DNA from: an uncultured Oscillospiraceae bacterium
GTDB lineage: Bacteria > Bacillota > Clostridia > Oscillospirales > Acutalibacteraceae
Direction: 5' to 3'
Assembly (NCBI GenBank): GCA_900546735.1
Contig: URDW01000001.1
Location: 1 to 42,604, forward strand
DNA length: 42,604 bases
Shown: piece by piece, positions 41,100 to 42,604 of the stretch
Layout: the number at the start of each line of letters is the position of its first letter
Numbering within the stretch: the first letter of the stretch is position 1
The notes under the pieces: generated by a model
The model's database searches: none
Told to the model about the DNA's origin: nothing
What the model saw: the letters and a program-made list of their open reading frames with translations, nothing else
Program-made: the position numbers and the translations under genes

Positions 41100-41327
41100 T
41101 TCCTCCTTTACAGCTATGTAAAATCGGATACCGGTTGAGGAATCCTGCGCTGCCGGTATCCGCCGCCGTTGCGCCCTAAGATTCCTACAGGCACTCCCGC
41201 TTGTCGGCGGGCGCTGTGCAGTCCCAAGCTGTCGTTTTTTCAGCTCAGGCGCTCGTTTGCCTTTCGGCAAAGTCATGGCGGTTTGTATCTTTCGGACGGT
41301 CATTCAATTTTCAGCTGCTGTGAAAGA
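41100..41327. promoter_or_regulatory. Structured leader/oriT-like region upstream of leftward operon
   Basis: No convincing gene. Contains inverted repeats GGATACCGG (41126-41134) / CCGGTATCC (41153-41161) and a CCCGC/GCGGG hairpin near 41197-41212 flanked by further GCAC/GTGC pairing. A 71-codon minus frame (41088-41303) crosses it but has no family match. It could be the operon leader or an oriT. Confidence 0.45.
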
Positions 41328-42040
41328 GTCCTTCACTTATTCCCACTGGAAAGCGGCAAGTGGCAAGTCTAAACGGGAAAAATATTTGAGAATTTGAAAT
41401 ACCCTTTCACTTATTTGCACAAGGGGTATCCAAATGCACACCCATTTTCGGGCTTTCCCTCAAAAATTTTTATAAAAATTTATCCTTTCACTTGTTCCCA
41501 CTGGGAAGAGCAAAATTATCGGGTGTTTTGAAAAGATTTTTTATTTTGCAAAAGACCCCTTCACTCATTTGGACAAAGGGGGTCGAAATGCACACCCATT
41601 TCCGAGCTTTTTCTCGAAAATTTTTTGAGAAAAAATTTTGCCCTTCACTTATTTGGAATTACAAAGCCAAATGACACCCTATTTCACGGAAAAAAGGAGA
41701 AAATATTTTTTCGGTTGCGGGTGCTTTATTTTGCTTCCCTCAAAAAGTCTCTTCACTTATTCCCACTGGGAAGGGGCCAATTCCAACCCTGTTTCAAAAA
41801 ATATTTTGCTGTTTGTAAAAACCTCCTCACTTATTCCCACTGAGAGAAGCCAAATGCACACCCTAAATCTCAAAAAATTTTTTATCCCTACACTTATTTG
41901 GAATTGAGAAGCCGAAACACACCCTGTTTTTACAAAAATTTTGAAAAAAATTTTTTCGATAGAGGGTCTTGATTCTGCTTGCTCAAAAAGTCCCTTCACT
42001 TATTCCCACAGAGAGCGGCCAATTGCACCCCCTAAATCTT
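41328..42040 (+). repeat. Array of about nine degenerate direct repeats (iteron-like)
   Basis: Units begin at about 41328, 41402, 41484, 41556, 41641, 41748, 41822, 41886 and 41991. The core is CCCTTCACTTATT followed by CCCACTGGGA (41328, 41484, 41748, 41822, 41991) or by TTGGAATT / TTGNACAA (41402, 41556, 41641, 41886), then a GCCAAATGCACACCC-type box in most units and an A/T-tract half (AAAAATTTT). Spacing is 64-107 bp. It lies between the divergent HTH genes of the element. No reading frame persists through it. Likely replication origin, centromere or multi-operator; see findings. Confidence 0.85.
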
Positions 42041-42198
42041 AAAAAATTTTTTGAAAAGGCTATTTGTCTCAAAAAGCCCCCATCCGTTCTCCCTTGGAAA
42101 GGGTGTTTGGGGACGGCAATTTTGAAAAAAGGCAAAAAAATTTGCCCGCCGGAAGTGGCAGGCAGGGATATAACTGTAAAGGTGATGCCGACAAAGTA

Positions 42199-42232
42199 AA
42201 GAAGCTGTTCCGATTGGAGCAGCTTCTTTTTC
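42199..42232 (+). terminator. Terminator right of the repeat array
   Basis: GAAGCTG (42201-42207) / CAGCTTC (42220-42226) with extra pairing, followed by TTTTT. It would stop plus-strand transcripts leaving the array. Confidence 0.8.
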
Positions 42233-42284
42233 GGGGTAGCTATCCAAATAAACTGTTCTATTCCTTATAAATCGGCAAAAAACA

Positions 42285-42313
42285 TTGATTTTCTTCTCAG
42301 TTTGCTGTATAAT
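42285..42313 (+). promoter_or_regulatory. Promoter of right-end HTH gene
   Basis: TTGATT (42285-42290), 17-bp spacer, TATAAT (42308-42313), about 42 bp before the start codon. Confidence 0.85.
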
Positions 42314-42354
42314 TATGCTGTCTTTTTATATCTACCCGAAAGTGAGGGCGAAAA

Positions 42355-42543
42355 ATGGATTTGAATGTAGAACGCTGGTGCTCGATGAAAGAGATTTGCG
42401 AATACCTTGGCGTCAGCCGGGACACGGTGCTCGCATGGATTGAAAAAAGAGAAATGCCCGCCACGAAAATCGGCAGGCTGTGGAAATTCAAGATAAGCGA
42501 AGTGGACGCTTGGATGAAATCCGGCGTTGCGGCGGAGAAATAA
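42355..42543 (+). CDS. Excisionase-family helix-turn-helix protein
   Basis: 62 residues. RWCSMKEICEYLGVSRDTVLAWIEKREMPATKIGRLWKFKISEVDAWMKSG is a complete HTH_17 domain with wing. Small proteins like this often head defence or cargo operons on mobile elements; the contig ends 13 bp after its stop, so the operon cannot be seen. GTGAGGG lies about 6 bases upstream of ATG; own promoter at 42285-42313. Confidence 0.9.
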   Translation: MDLNVERWCSMKEICEYLGVSRDTVLAWIEKREMPATKIGRLWKFKISEVDAWMKSGVAAEK

Positions 42544-42556
42544 CGGAGCACATGAT

Positions 42557-42604
42557 CTGTCTCTTATACACATCTCCGAGCCCACGAGACACTGAGCGAT
42601 CTCG
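42557..42604 (+). other. Nextera i7 adapter with index (artefact)
   Basis: The mosaic-end complement CTGTCTCTTATACACATCT (42557-42575) is followed by the Nextera read-2 adapter, an 8-base index (ACTGAGCG) and the start of the P7 sequence. It is library DNA; genomic sequence ends at 42556. Confidence 0.98.

Noticed and set aside
41328..42060. CRISPR array
   Set aside because: Repeats are degenerate, spacing varies from 64 to 107 bp, the intervening sequence is itself partly conserved and AT-tract-like, and no cas genes are present.
41492..42270. Several short plus-strand frames with recurring SLIPT/MHT peptides in the repeat array
   Set aside because: The recurring peptides reflect DNA repeats in changing frames; no frame persists and no start signals are present.

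Overview
The window reads as chromosomal DNA of an anaerobic, low-oxygen-adapted member of the Clostridia, most likely a gut Oscillospirales/Ruminococcaceae-type bacterium with moderately high GC. The grounds are a trimeric [FeFe] hydrogenase (hydC-hydB-hydA), Spo0A, RNase Y, a T-box in front of thrS, a Gram-positive-type signal peptidase and Firmicute-type ribosome binding sites and promoters. Genus assignment is inference. Both ends carry Illumina Nextera adapter sequence (1-28 and 42557-42604), so the contig is artificially bounded: the first gene is cut, and the mobile element on the right is open-ended.

Layout. 29-976: 3' part of a ComEC-like metallo-beta-lactamase-fold hydrolase and an SMR efflux protein. 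1072-5210: strong promoter and the hydCBA operon for electron-bifurcating/NAD(P)-linked hydrogen metabolism. 5211-5763: convergent intergenic region holding copy 1 of a non-coding repeat element framed by two identical terminator hairpins. 5764-9137 (minus): TSCPD protein, GH36-like alpha-galactosidase and zinc-ribbon signal peptidase I under one promoter. 9261-13198: iolG-iolD-iolE (myo-inositol catabolism) with its own promoter and terminator. 13199-15374: aminotransferase plus TIM-barrel isomerase/epimerase. 15382-16295 (minus): two small unrecognised proteins. 16392-17892: DUF3048 membrane-anchored protein. 17925-18750 (minus): spo0A. 18867-25245 (minus): a six-gene exopolysaccharide operon (Wzz-like, CpsD-like kinase, priming sugar transferase, GT4, polymerase-like membrane protein, GT2) in which three genes start with TTG. 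25328-27418 (minus): Dabb-domain protein and RNase Y. 27978-30199: threonine T-box (specifier ACC) and thrS. 30217-30755: copy 2 of the terminator-framed repeat, in opposite orientation, and the remnant of an HxlR regulator. 30756-34428 (minus): HTH-fused adenine DNA methyltransferase, ridA and threonine dehydratase (the latter two functionally coupled). 34500-35450: solute-binding lipoprotein.

35463-42556 is an integrative mobile element or the scarred target of several. Two truncated tRNA-Ser 5' parts precede an intact tRNA-Ser(CGA); right behind it lies a leftward gene series: tyrosine integrase, ParB-like, MobC-like, ribbon-helix-helix, PC4/YdbC-like, RepA-like helicase, cysteine-rich VLP protein and an excisionase-like HTH. 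These read away from a 0.7-kb array of about nine degenerate direct repeats (41328-42040), the best candidate for an origin or centromere, followed by a second HTH gene on the plus strand just before the contig ends. No relaxase is inside the window.

The strongest novelty candidates are (i) the non-coding element found twice, each time lodged exactly between two copies of the local transcription terminator of convergent genes, and (ii) the repeat array of the integrative element.
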